Positions 54,230 through 64,000 of a stretch of DNA of 64,000 bases are shown in pieces. The notes under the pieces are model-generated. The model saw only the letters and a program-made list of their open reading frames with translations. It was not told the origin of the DNA and ran no database searches. Every line of letters starts with the position of its first letter. Position 1 is the first letter of the stretch. A program made the translations under genes and the position numbers. Origin of the DNA: Leucogyrophana mollusca (Eukaryota; Basidiomycota; Agaricomycetes; Boletales); the NCBI GenBank assembly GCA_021014945.1, contig MU266331.1, positions 231,620 to 295,619 on the forward strand, given 5' to 3'.

Positions 54230-56344
54230 CTACCCCCCTGCCCGTACGACAAGCGGGAAGCGGTATCGAGGTGGACTCAATGCGACCAGTCCGGGATGCA
54301 GCTGGTTTGGTTCAAGTGGCACGTCCGATGTTATCATTTCCGAAAGCTCTGAATTGGGCATGATATGCTTCGAGATGGTCGCTCTGGGAAGGGTCGACTG
54401 GAGGCCTCCACCCTTGGAAAGAGCGGAGTTAATGGCCCACCCATTTTCACCAGCAGATGATGCCCGCCGTCGCCGCGTGTACTGCATCTGTTTCGCGCTG
54501 TCGAAAGCTCTCCCGCGGTCACCCGGGCCAAGCGGAGAGCTGGGGGCGGGACCTTCCAGCGGGGGTACTCTGTCTTTCGCTTGTGCATCCGATCGGGAGC
54601 GACTGTGAGTGCCCATACGTCGCGGATTCAGCGTCTGGTATCCGGGATGGAGCTGTATATCTCTGGCCCTGGGGCATCTCGGTGGCTCGAGCTTCTCTGC
54701 AGCCAACTTCGCGGCAACACTCTTTTTGACGACATGCATCAACCCGATCTTCTTCCCCTGCAGCGGATGGAGCAACAGTGGCGAGCACGAGAAGGTCAAC
54801 GGTGTAAGTGTCTTCTCCCCCCCTAGAGTCCGCCCGCTTGCGTCCACCCGCCGGTCATTGACAAGGTAATCGAACTTCCACTGCAGTTTGACGTGGTCAA
54901 TGCGGGAGCCCGCCCTATTCCGAGTATTCCCGCCCGCGATCAACAATGACGTAGTTTCGGTGCCTAGGACAGTATACACGCCGTTCGTCTTGACGTTTAG
55001 CGTCGCATGGCGAGAGATATAATCCCGCGATTCGTCGCTGCCGACTGTGACCCGTCGGAGTGTCGGCGGTCCATCGAGGATTGCATGGTGGAATACGAAT
55101 GTCTCCCGCTTTACTGGCATGAACTCTGCGACACCAGCACTCAGGTCCGTCCCGCTGGCATGGATCGTTCCGTAAGGATGGAGAGAGCGTGCGCGCGGGG
55201 AATATCCTACCAGTCGCAGCGTGGGCTTACTCGCGCGGAAACCTTCCTGGTCAATCCAGAGCTCGATGGTGACATCTTTGAGCCATGCGAGGTTCTTGGG
55301 GAGAAAGGCAAACTTGGAGTAGGGCAAGGCGTCTTCGGAAGTTTGGCTATTAGTTCTTGAAATTGATGGGTGGGAGCGAATCGAGACCATCGACGAGGAG
55401 TCGGAAAGCTGCCAAAGGCGGGGAGAGGTAGAGAGCACTGGTGATGTCTCTGAGTGATCAGGACTATGGCTGGGAGGTTGGGGAGAGCGTTCGGGAAAAG
55501 TGCTCCTCCCTCCGCTGCCACGTTGGTGGATAGCTCCGGTCCTTTCAAGCGGCCGACGATGCCATCCGGCACGAGTGGCTGTCAATGGTGTGATCAAATC
55601 AACAGATGGTGATGGCGATGGGGGAGCGAAGCACGGCGTCGGGAGGGTAGAATACGTCTGGGAACTCCCTAAGCATTGCACCTCGTTCTCTTTGAGATCG
55701 GGGTAAAGTACTGTGTGCTTCGGGCTCCCCGAGGGTGGGGACGATGGATCTGCGAACAACTGTGCAGCGTGGACGCTCCGCGCTCGCTTGTTTGTACTCC
55801 CCAAAATGGCCCTCGACTCCGACTTGTGAGATGGGGAACCAGATACCGCGTAGGATCTTGCATGGAGGCTCCTTCGACCAGGAGAGGCATTGTGTGGACT
55901 CGGTGGCGTAAACCCAGAAGATAACGATAGAGAAGAAACAGACCCCTGCGGGGTGAAGAATACTTCGTCTATGATTGATTCGTTCGCGTTGTGTATACTC
56001 GAGGCATACACTTTCTGCATAAGCGGAGAAGAGTTGCCAGTGTGGACTGGACTTCTCTTGATCGGCCCAAAGGTGCCTACCGTGTCGATCGTCTGGAGAC
56101 TAGCACTGTCGCAAAGACCGCCCTCGAAGACATCGATATCGAGCTCGGGAGGATGAGGAGCCCAGGGTGAGCTTCGAGCACCAGAGTAATCGTTTGCCGG
56201 CAAGCTTAAGAGCAAGGGAATATCTCCAGAGCTGGACGTCGCCTCTACGTCATCGGGGGTTAAAATAGGGGAGGGTGGCGAGAGGGGAGCAGCGAGAAGA
56301 CGCAGGTCAGACGAAGTACGAGTTAGGCGAAAATGAGTGGACAT
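54230..56344 (-). CDS. Large intronless protein of unknown function
   Basis: One uninterrupted frame of 704 codons plus stop, unusual among intron-rich neighbours. The first ~330 residues are Ser/Pro-rich and look disordered. Between ~340 and 530 there is a more ordered section: SKFAFLPKNLAWLKDVTIEL, LWIDQEGFRASKPTLRLVGY, YISRHATLNVKTNGVYTVLG and VKLQWKFDYLVNDRRVDASG. The alternating polar/hydrophobic pattern suggests a beta-sandwich. The tail is basic and low in complexity (YTRRRRASSAG). I do not recognise the family. Shadow frames on the opposite strand are fragmentary, supporting this strand. The stop lies 141 bases from the H4 stop, convergent. Confidence 0.8.
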   Translation of the reverse strand: MSTHFRLTRTSSDLRLLAAPLSPPSPILTPDDVEATSSSGDIPLLLSLPANDYSGARSSPWAPHPPELDIDVFEGGLCDSASLQTIDTVGTFGPIKRSPVHTGNSSPLMQKVYASSIHNANESIIDEVFFTPQGSVSSLSLSSGFTPPSPHNASPGRRSLHARSYAVSGSPSHKSESRAILGSTNKRARSVHAAQLFADPSSPPSGSPKHTVLYPDLKENEVQCLGSSQTYSTLPTPCFAPPSPSPSVDLITPLTATRAGWHRRPLERTGAIHQRGSGGRSTFPERSPQPPSHSPDHSETSPVLSTSPRLWQLSDSSSMVSIRSHPSISRTNSQTSEDALPYSKFAFLPKNLAWLKDVTIELWIDQEGFRASKPTLRLVGYSPRARSLHPYGTIHASGTDLSAGVAEFMPVKRETFVFHHAILDGPPTLRRVTVGSDESRDYISRHATLNVKTNGVYTVLGTETTSLLIAGGNTRNRAGSRIDHVKLQWKFDYLVNDRRVDASGRTLGGEKTLTPLTFSCSPLLLHPLQGKKIGLMHVVKKSVAAKLAAEKLEPPRCPRARDIQLHPGYQTLNPRRMGTHSRSRSDAQAKDRVPPLEGPAPSSPLGPGDRGRAFDSAKQMQYTRRRRASSAGENGWAINSALSKGGGLQSTLPRATISKHIMPNSELSEMITSDVPLEPNQLHPGLVALSPPRYRFPLVVRAGG

Positions 56345-56563
56345 GACTGAACATCGAAGAGCAGAAGGTGGGAGAGCCTGACCTGAGCCTGCAAGGGAAA
56401 CAAGTGCTATATACTCGTCAGTATCAACGCGTCAGCCGCATATCCCGGTCAACCTCCAACAGGTGGGTCGTGACGCTTGCATGGTCTAAACAACAATCCG
56501 AATAAATAACCGTGTCAAGACCTATTGCGACGTACACACAGCTTACACCATAACCGTCGCAAT

Positions 56564-58949
56564 TTACGCACCCAAAACTTGCGCTGCTACTTTGCGTTCC
56601 TTCGCATCCACCAGCGCTTTGTTTTTCAGCAAGCAGTAGTCACCGTACTCATTCATGCTTTCCCATGCATGCCCTGGCACCCAGAGCGTCCTTGAGAGTA
56701 GCCAAGAGTGCGTTGCGTCGAGGAAGGGCAAGCATAGAACACGCTCCCATGTCTTCTCGTCGACGGCGTGCCGTGGCTCGTGAACTGATGACGTAGGGTG
56801 TAGAGGGAAGTCAAGATCGACAAGGTAGTCGCAACTCTCAACCGGCACCTAAGATAGATCACGTTAGCCGAGCATCGTGTTAAGAGCAAGAACGCTCACG
56901 TAGTACTCGGGTACCTCTCTGTTAAGGTCATTCAACCCCTCGGGTGTGTTCCTGGTCCCACTCCTGTCCCACCAACTACCCGGCCTACGCGACTCGAAAT
57001 GTGCAGGCAACATGCCATCGAACTCGCTCTTCACAAAGTCCACGCGAATGCCGTCGGGGACGAGATAGTGCCCTGGGAAGCGATGCCATTCTTTGCCCAG
57101 GCAGACGCGCAGGTCAAATTCCTTGATAGGCGAGAGATCGATGGCAGGTCTTTCGCTTTCCTCGCTGTTGGGAGCCAGAGGTGGGAGGAGGCCAGTGGCA
57201 TTGAGGAGACGGGGAAGCTCAAAGGCCTCAAAACGAGCAAAAGTAGAGAGTGGAGCATGGTAGTAATGCCAGAGTGCGAGGATACGCGAGGCGGAGATAA
57301 GGCCTGCCACCACGATGACCGAGATCGTCATAGTGCTGAACATAATTGACCTGGAAGCCTGCGGAAATTGAGATCACGTACGTAAGGATGAAATGACTTC
57401 GAGACCAGGAGAATAGGAAACATACTCGGTAAGAAGAGTTGGTGACCGATATGTACGTCACTTCCATCCAGCCGCGGAGGAGATACAATGTAACCGCAGC
57501 ATTGAAGCAGATGAGTGGGTACGCCGGAAACATGAAGCGCTCTTCCTTATGAGCTTGTGCAGTCAAAATTCCGGCCCATACATACAAGGGAGCCAGGCGT
57601 AAAGCAAGGAGAGTGAAAGGCGAGCTCTGATCGGGACCAGGCCTTGTAAGACCGAGTCGTTTACGATCTATCCTGTAAGTGACCGCGAGGGCGGGAAGTG
57701 ATGCGAAGGCCAGTGGTGTAAGGATATTGAAGTTCAGAAGCAAGTTCAAGATATAAAAGTACCACGGAGAGGTCCCATAGAGGTCAGGGCCACGTTCAGA
57801 GCCGCCGAAGATATTATAGCGAACGATGTTCCAGGGCACAATGGTCCACTGGCCATAGGCCACGCTGTCAATCGCTATGACTGGAACCTAGGACTAGTCA
57901 GCGAAGAAGGCATTTAGTGCGGAGAAAGCATACAAATATCAAGGACGCAACCAATCCGGCAGTGAACAGTCGCCTCCAACGGGAGACCATCCATAGGTGA
58001 CGCGTGCTTGATTCAACACGATCGGCTCCCAGTACAAACAATTCCTCGAAGACGAAAGGAATAGCGAGAGCAAGTGCGAACGGCCAACCGACGATTGCTC
58101 CTGTGGCGAAAAGTAGCGTGGCAAAGAGGGTTCTTTGCTTATTTGCCAAGCTCGAAGGTTCGACCGAGTATGAAAAGGCCAGAGTCGTCGCATACATCGC
58201 AAATGAGGAGGGTAAGAATGCTAAGTATGAGGTTAACAACGTAACTAGCTCCAAGGTGAAGGAACAAACCAGGAGCTGCGTTCCACATGCCTGCACTAAA
58301 TAGGAGCATGAAGAACAAGTAGCGACCAACTCTCTCGTTGGTTTTTTCCACGACAGTCCGACATAGCTTGGCTTCACAGAGGGTGGAGATCACCGCTAAG
58401 AATATCCGAACCCCGAAGAACGCAGGTCTCTAACCAGCGGATGTTAGTGTTTTGGCCTTTTATGGGATGGCTGTAATATACCTTTCCAAGCCCCAGCGAA
58501 ACCGGTAATCGTGCAGGAATCACATGCAGAAGGATGTAGGCCCAGCTCCGGATAGAGTAAGTTGGCGTAACCTCCCACGTCTGAAAACCATGACCATGAT
58601 CCAAGTAATGGAGAGGCTCCCAAAAGTTAAAGACTGTGCGGAGGTTAGGTTTTTGAGGGGGTTTAATGGGAAGACCTGACGATCACCTTCGTCACAGTCT
58701 TGGATATTAGAGTACATCGCCCCGGCAACTCGAACAAGCAAGAGGATCCGTACGGCCGTTGAGAAGTCTGGATTCCATGGTCTTCGAGCGGACCTGAAGA
58801 AGCCATCAGCCGACGAGGAGACATACGCGTCGTAATTCTAACCTGCGAAGCTGGTCTTGAAGCATGCCCGTATGACGTGCAAGCTGGGGCACTACAGGTT
58901 TTTGGCCCTCTGTGCGTCTAAGTCGCAGTGTCTGCGTGTTTGACGCCAT
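56564..58949 (-). CDS. ALG9: Alpha-1,2-mannosyltransferase ALG9 (GT22)
   Basis: A multi-exon gene starting at 58949 (first exon MASNTQTLRLRRTEGQKPVV and on) and ending at 56564, about 640 residues. The GT22 active-site loop is intact: AMYSNIQDCDEVFNFWEPLHYL, with an intron inside the DCDE motif. FQTWEVTPTYSIRSWAYILL, AFLPSSFAMYATTLAFSYSV, VVPWNIVRYNIFGGSERGPD and QAHKEERFMFPAYPLICFNA are all family-typical. Many hydrophobic segments mark a polytopic ER membrane protein. ALG9 adds two mannoses from dolichol-phosphate-mannose to the lipid-linked oligosaccharide in N-glycosylation. The C-terminal soluble tail (ESCDYLVDLDFPLHP) also matches. Confidence 0.95.
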
Positions 58950-59689
58950 TTCAGGCTTTTCTACACTTCTTTGAAGCTCTTGGAAATGATTTCTGGAGGA
59001 GTTAGAAGACTTGCGAACGCGGCAGAGTGAACTTCAACTGCACAAGTCCGTGTCCGTCCGCATATACGCATGCCACGTGCGCCGCGATCAACCGGCGGCT
59101 AGGTCCGCGGCGTTCAAACCTTGCAAGACTTAAGACTCACGCAAGACTCAAGAGACTTGCATTGTGCGACGTGCATCGACCTCGGAACGCGTATTCTGTC
59201 GCGCTCTTTGTCGTGCAGGTTACGTGGCCTTGTATTCCGAATATTGCTTTGTGAGATTACCGCTAAACTCGCATGATCCACGAGTCCCGAATCTCTATAG
59301 GGACATGCTGACCCGCGAAATGGTCGGTTGCCCTTGAGAAGCAGACGAGTGTCCGCGGTGTGGTGGGCGAGTATCCTTGTAGGGAAGTATACAAGCCCAA
59401 GCTGGTCGGGACGGGTCTTTGATGGATGATTCTCAGATTATCGGCTCAACTCAGTGCTTCTTTAGAGGTTCGCCGAATTCGGAGACGCATGGTTCGCAGT
59501 GGCTTGCTTCCGCCGTCGCAGCCTCGGGATGGCTCTCCCTGTGGAAGAAGCCGAGCCACTTCCAACCTGTTTCAATATCAGTGGCGCCGCATTTGTCTTC
59601 TCCGTATCATCCTTTTTCTTTCTCTTTCACCACAAGTTCATCCCATTCCCCTTGCCTCTCTTGTCTTGCTTATCTTCTCGTCGTTGCAA
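58950..59689. other. Divergent intergenic region, ALG9 / DUF6533 gene
   Basis: 740 bases between head-to-head starts. The segment 59420-59690 carries long CT-rich runs on the + strand just before the ATG, as is common in fungal 5' leaders. No gene was supported. Confidence 0.45.
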
Positions 59690-61699
59690 TGGGTGATACT
59701 ATCGAGACCGCACAGCACTTCATATACGTGTAGGTCCGTCTGCTTCGCTCGGAAACGAAATTCACGCGTCTTTCTGCAGTACCCAGGTCTACTTTTGCTG
59801 TAAGTCTTTGCGATCAGACCACTTCCTGGATACTGACTCAGAACTCTTGCTTCATTCCAGGCATGTGTAAGTATATCCTCGCAGCATATATGCTACACGA
59901 TTGACGCTCCCATGTAGATGCCGTCGTGCTTTGGGACTGGGTCATTAGTCTACCTCGAGAATGGCGCTTCGTAAGTATCTGTCCCTTGTGTTTGCCTTCT
60001 ATTCAACCCTCTCAAGATCTGGAGGACCCACTGGACTCCTGTCAAAATCGCCTATCTTTTCTGTCGGTACGTGTGAGCTCTCCTGAAGTAGATTCCGGCC
60101 GCAAACCATACATCTTTTAGTTACTGGGTCATAGCCGTCGTGCCATACCTTCTTTTTGCTTTCGTTGTCAGCCATCCGAAGGAAGTGTGCGAAAAAATAT
60201 ACAAGGTCGGTCAAACGCATTTACTCCACTCTTTCCACCAACCAACGCGTTCAAGGTCCCTGTCGCACTTGCAACATGGAACCAAGTGGGGTCAGAATGT
60301 TTGTTCCCTGACCATATCTGTTGCGAATTCCACTAATCTGGCGAATATATGCCAGCCGTTCTACTCATCCGCACTTATGCTTTTTTCAACCGCAACAACT
60401 ACGTCCTTGCTGCCCTTATTTCTGCGCTTGCTGGCGTTGTCGCGTATCAGCTCTACGTCGATACATCACAGATGATCCGTAAGCGCTTCTAATTTCAAGG
60501 AGGTACTGCGCTCGAATTGACGGTCTGAACAGTGCTCGAATTTGTCACGCCCCCCTTCGTGAGTCCTGCTTGGGGTACTTAGGCTGAAGCACTTACATCA
60601 ATCATTCAGGACGTCGGACCTTGCTTCCCTGCTTCGAAGCCGCATTCCGCACATCTTCTAGGTATGATGTCTAACCCTCCCAAACGGGAATAGTGCTGAT
60701 GATATCTCTCTGCAGGCTTTTTTGTACGTTTCCAAGGCCCGCAGTGCTTTTTGTCTGGTTGGCTAATTTTTTTCCAGATTGCTCCTCTCCTCTTTGACAC
60801 GATTGTAACGTCTATGACTGTCTGGAAAGCATTTGCCATCCGGCGTCGCAGCGGTGGGCCCAGTAGTAAACTCATCCAGACGTTCCTTCGCGAGGGTGTG
60901 TAAAATCAATCCTCAACGTACAATTTAAGTCTTGAACATATCGGACAGGTGTTTTCTACTACATCCTCATTTCTATCGCCAACTTGGTGAGGATGCTCTC
61001 GGCTAAATCATATGTTAGGCAACAGCAACTAATGATATTTCCTGCAGATCAACGGGATCTTCTATCTCCAGTGCGCACTACAGTTCATAACTGATACCAT
61101 CATGCTAATTTGTCGTCGTGGCAGACCTCGCCAAGTCATCTCAGCCATTAATATCCCTCTCAGCGTCATGATGGCGCCAGTGCTGGCGTGTCGTCTTGTG
61201 AGTTGCTCCAATGTATTGAGTAACTATCTTTTCATGGTCCCCGTATCATCAGATTCTGGATCTGCGTGAACGTGGTGCCGAGACCGTCTCCCACTCGGAA
61301 GGAACAGGCATGGGAGCTTTCGCCACGAAATCCGGGGTGACGAGCTCATCCCACGTCGGGCACCGGGGCAAATCTGGGCTCACCGTGCGGCACCGCGGGC
61401 CTGGGTCAACAATCGCATCGAATGTGGTCCTGAGTTCCATCGGCAGCATTCAACCCGACCTCGAGAACCCCGAAGTCGAGCTTGATGACATGAACTTCGA
61501 GCTAGGAATACCTTACGCTGGGAACAGCACGCGCACACTCGGATCAGTCGGTAACGCGAGCCCAGCGCCGGCGTACAACTCACTCGAGATGGGCGCGTTC
61601 GCAGCTCGACGTGGCAGTGGGAGTGTCAGCAGCGAGACGGGAACGGAGGGACTCTCAGGCGTCCGGGTCGACGTAGAAAAGACCACCTCGACCATGTGA
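59690..61699 (+). CDS. DUF6533 multi-pass membrane protein
   Basis: A multi-exon gene; all junctions can be phased. Exon 3 is only 6 bases (59861-59866) and a later exon 8 bases (60716-60723). The start reads AETAQ-like then HFIYVTQVYFCCMYAVVLWD, followed by DWVISLPREWRFIWRTHWTP and KIAYLFCRYWVIAVVPYLLF, the N-terminal pattern of basidiomycete DUF6533. Further hydrophobic segments (NYVLAALISALAGVVAYQLY, FFIAPLLFDTIVTSMTVWKA, VFYYILISIANLINGIFYLQ, AINIPLSVMMAPVLACRLIL) suggest about seven membrane passes. A ~150-residue Ser/Gly-rich cytosolic-type tail follows. The family is large in mushrooms; function is unknown and receptor-like roles have only been guessed. Confidence 0.88.
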
Positions 61700-62549
61700 A
61701 CGAGTGCGATTACGCAGGATTGATTCCTCTTCAGCTTCCGTTTATTCCCCTTCCCCTTCCCCATCTCCGGATTACATTGGGTTGATTTCAGACCACTGGC
61801 ATGGCCACCATCGAAGTCTCCTTTTTCTTACGCACCCAAGGACGATTTTGTGCATGCATACAAGCTCACTAGACTACATGATCGACGTACCGCGGTGCGT
61901 ACGTTATTGCTTTAATCGTGTACTTTTAGCTTTTAGAGTAGAAGGAGTACGTACCCACTGGCACCGCTGCGGACCGGCTAGTCTCTCATTCATACCTCTC
62001 GTTTTAGATGTCTATACCGTGTATTTCCCTGCCTTTTGTTATCCAGATGGCCTGGATTCGCAATCAACGCTTCAGCGTTTTTGCCAGCAGCAGTATTTCT
62101 ATAGTATAAGCACGAAGCATTTGGTTTCGGGACCGCGTCATGCAGTGTACAGTGCGCCAACATCGCCATGCTGTGCACGTGACCGCTCTGTGTATGACTG
62201 GGCACCACTCGATGCTCCAGAACAAACACCACCTAGATCTGAAAGTCGGTACCATTTGCACCATTGCAATGTAATTTCTCGGTGGAAAAAGGACTTGTGT
62301 GCACCGTGGCGCTGCACCATCAATTTTTTGAAGCGAACTCTGGATAAAAAGCAATAAATATTGAGACCCGTAGGTCTACCACTCCGGGAAAGCGTGTCAT
62401 CCTTGTGCAGGGGCCATGTGGCTGTTCACTTTCACGACGCGTTTGTTGTCGCGTCGACGCGTTTGTTGATTTTCCCACGGACACATTACTTATATCAAAG
62501 TATTGCGACTACTGAATCCCCCAACCATCACTGCTCACCTTCAAGTGTA

Positions 62550-62569
62550 GTCACACCTTCGGGTGTGAC
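62550..62569. terminator. Perfect 8-base hairpin with TTCG loop
   Basis: GTCACACC, loop TTCG, GGTGTGAC: a perfect 8-base-pair stem with a stable tetraloop sequence. No gene end is adjacent, so calling it a terminator or RNA element is uncertain. Confidence 0.3.
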
Positions 62570-63089
62570 GTCTGTTAGGCGTTGGACGCTCCGCGTTCCG
62601 AGCAGGTGTCAGGTTACACTCCATCCTCACTGATTCCACTTTCTATTCATTATTATCCATAAACATTAACTCTCAATCCTCGAAACCATTTTTTGCCCCG
62701 CATAAAGATTACCTTGATTTTTTGGTGAGCATTCAACATGGGCTTGCGCCTTCTAACCGTGTTCGAACCATCCTCGAGTTCGTCACCTCATTGCACAACC
62801 AACAGTATTCCATGATGCACCGGCACGTGTCGGAAATTTCCATGGGTACATTCCAATATGCCCATATTTAGACTCCCTTGAGACACAATGAAACCGTGTT
62901 CCAATGGCCCTCCAAGGGCGTTCCAATCAGCCGCCGGGATTGGTAAGCGCTTGAAACCACATGGCAATCATATTGGTGTCCCGACATGCCGAGATTTATC
63001 ACTGTCAGTTCAGTTCAGCTATCGATATCCCTGCCTGCACACAACCAACACTCCAGAAGACGCCGGCAGTCCCTTTCCACGCTCACCAC

Positions 63090-63131
63090 CAACATGCCCA
63101 ACATGCCCACCATGCTCACCATGCTCACCAC
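63090..63131 (+). repeat. Short 9-base tandem repeat
   Basis: About four to five copies of a 9-base unit (AACATGCCC, ACCATGCTC) in a row, in otherwise unassigned DNA. Confidence 0.6.
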
Positions 63132-64000
63132 AGTGCCCTGCCTTCACACCCCTGTCAATAACAATGCACTCCGTTCCTGCTACTCCACTTTCCATGAATA
63201 CCGGCACCAACACACACTTGCTACAGACTCCGGGAACACTCCTCACCATACTGGAATTGCATAGTCTGAGTGGCCACCTGTCATCTCAGGGTCATCAACT
63301 TAATGACGATAGCAAGAGCGAGATATAGCCGCCGTTATCGTGTTTGTCTTCTAGGCAGTATGACGATGCATCGCTATCATCTGAGGTATATTTTCTATGT
63401 TTAGGTGCACTCCTTCACCAAACTCACACGATCTCTTGCAGCAATATGGTGTCAAGTCAGTGTATGGACTTAAAAACCCTCTTGAAAACAGCAGTTATAA
63501 CTTGTACGGCTTTGAAACCAATGGTCACTACTTCAGGCTTCGACCGACCTCTATCATACCATCACACATTTGTACTTGGCACCCAACATATTCCCCCATT
63601 ACTATTTCTTTTGCTTTCTGAACATTCCTTCCATTCACCACACCCGTATAGCCCCAATCCCCCCCTTATCTAAAGCAATATCCGTTTAATGGTTAAACCA
63701 TCACAGCACTATCTTCTGTACTTATTGTTCAAACAGTCCAATCCATGACACTGTTGCTTGAATCCCTCAGATGTATCTTTGTGGGATGCCAATGCTGAAA
63801 AAGTTGTCCACCCCAATATGACTGACCTTCTCATGGAGTTTGGGTTGGTGAGGGGAATGGAATGGGGGCCAGGGGCAGCCCACAGCATATTTGGGGAAGT
63901 GAGAAAGGGGGAAGGGAGCATGTAGTAAATGTAATACTAGGGTCATGTCAGGCTTGTATACTGTTTAATTCCATTGATCCTATTTGAAACGGACATACAT

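Larger units (their letters stand above)
61700..64000. other. 2.3-kb right end with no supported gene
   Basis: Frames here (for example 61704-62357 and 62888-63328, +) have no recognisable domain and atypical composition. The segment holds a small hairpin (62550-62569), a repeated ACGCGTTTGTTG (around 62438-62468) and a 9-base tandem repeat near 63090-63131. It could be a long 3' flank, a decayed mobile element or the start of a gene-poor region; I cannot tell. Confidence 0.4.

Noticed and set aside
61704..62357. 217-codon frame after the DUF6533 gene
   Set aside because: It has a non-ATG start, no recognisable domain, a Cys/His/Tyr-rich composition typical of chance frames, and it lies where a 3' UTR is expected.

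Overview
The window looks like nuclear DNA from an Agaricomycete-type basidiomycete fungus. The genes are dense and cut by many introns of about 45-65 bases. Two lineage-typical families are present (a DUF6533 membrane protein and a DUF6593-like protein), together with a tyrosinase, an RNA-dependent RNA polymerase and a full set of eukaryotic housekeeping genes. I rebuilt gene models by joining reading frames at splice sites and checking that the phase closed; most close exactly on a stop codon. No rRNA, tRNA, CRISPR array, intact transposon or plasmid-like feature was recognised.

Layout. 1-8 kb: a Ser-rich protein running off the left edge, an acidic Ser/Asp-rich protein, the gamma-tubulin complex protein GCP4 and a TBC-domain protein. 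8-17 kb: RRP1 (ribosome biogenesis), 5-hydroxyisourate hydrolase, UBC12 (NEDD8 E2), a 2-oxoglutarate/Fe(II) oxygenase-like protein, a DUF6593-like protein, SDO1/SBDS and ISA1. 17-31 kb: the GID1/RanBPM-like scaffold, proteasome chaperone UMP1, an RNA-dependent RNA polymerase, spliceosomal MFAP1 and a PARP. 31-41 kb: an HMG-box factor, a class 1A-type dihydroorotate dehydrogenase with a partial duplicate of its 5' end, TRAPP subunit TRS31, a BTB protein, a stand-alone cullin N-terminal-like protein and inorganic pyrophosphatase. 41-54 kb: nucleoporin POM152, a degenerate RNase III/dsRBD protein, a minisatellite, a tyrosinase, a membrane-anchored thioredoxin and histone H4. 54-62 kb: a long intronless protein, ALG9 mannosyltransferase and a DUF6533 membrane protein. 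62-64 kb holds no supported gene.

Many genes lie in head-to-head pairs with short shared promoters: 1238/1465, 5639/5839, 9213/9424, 20023/20372, 35341/35486 and 53375/53604. Several genes relate to protein turnover (UBC12, GID1, UMP1, the cullin-like protein), but they are spread over the window and I do not claim a cluster.

No clearly new multi-gene system was found. The most unusual signals concern gene structure: three introns with GC donors (one is stop-free, a multiple of three, and splits a zinc knuckle), microexons of 6, 7, 8 and 10 bases, and a start codon alone in a 3-base exon. Three proteins look like altered versions of known enzymes or scaffolds: a TBC protein without catalytic fingers, an RNase III fold without its catalytic motif, and a cullin N-terminus without a cullin C-terminus.
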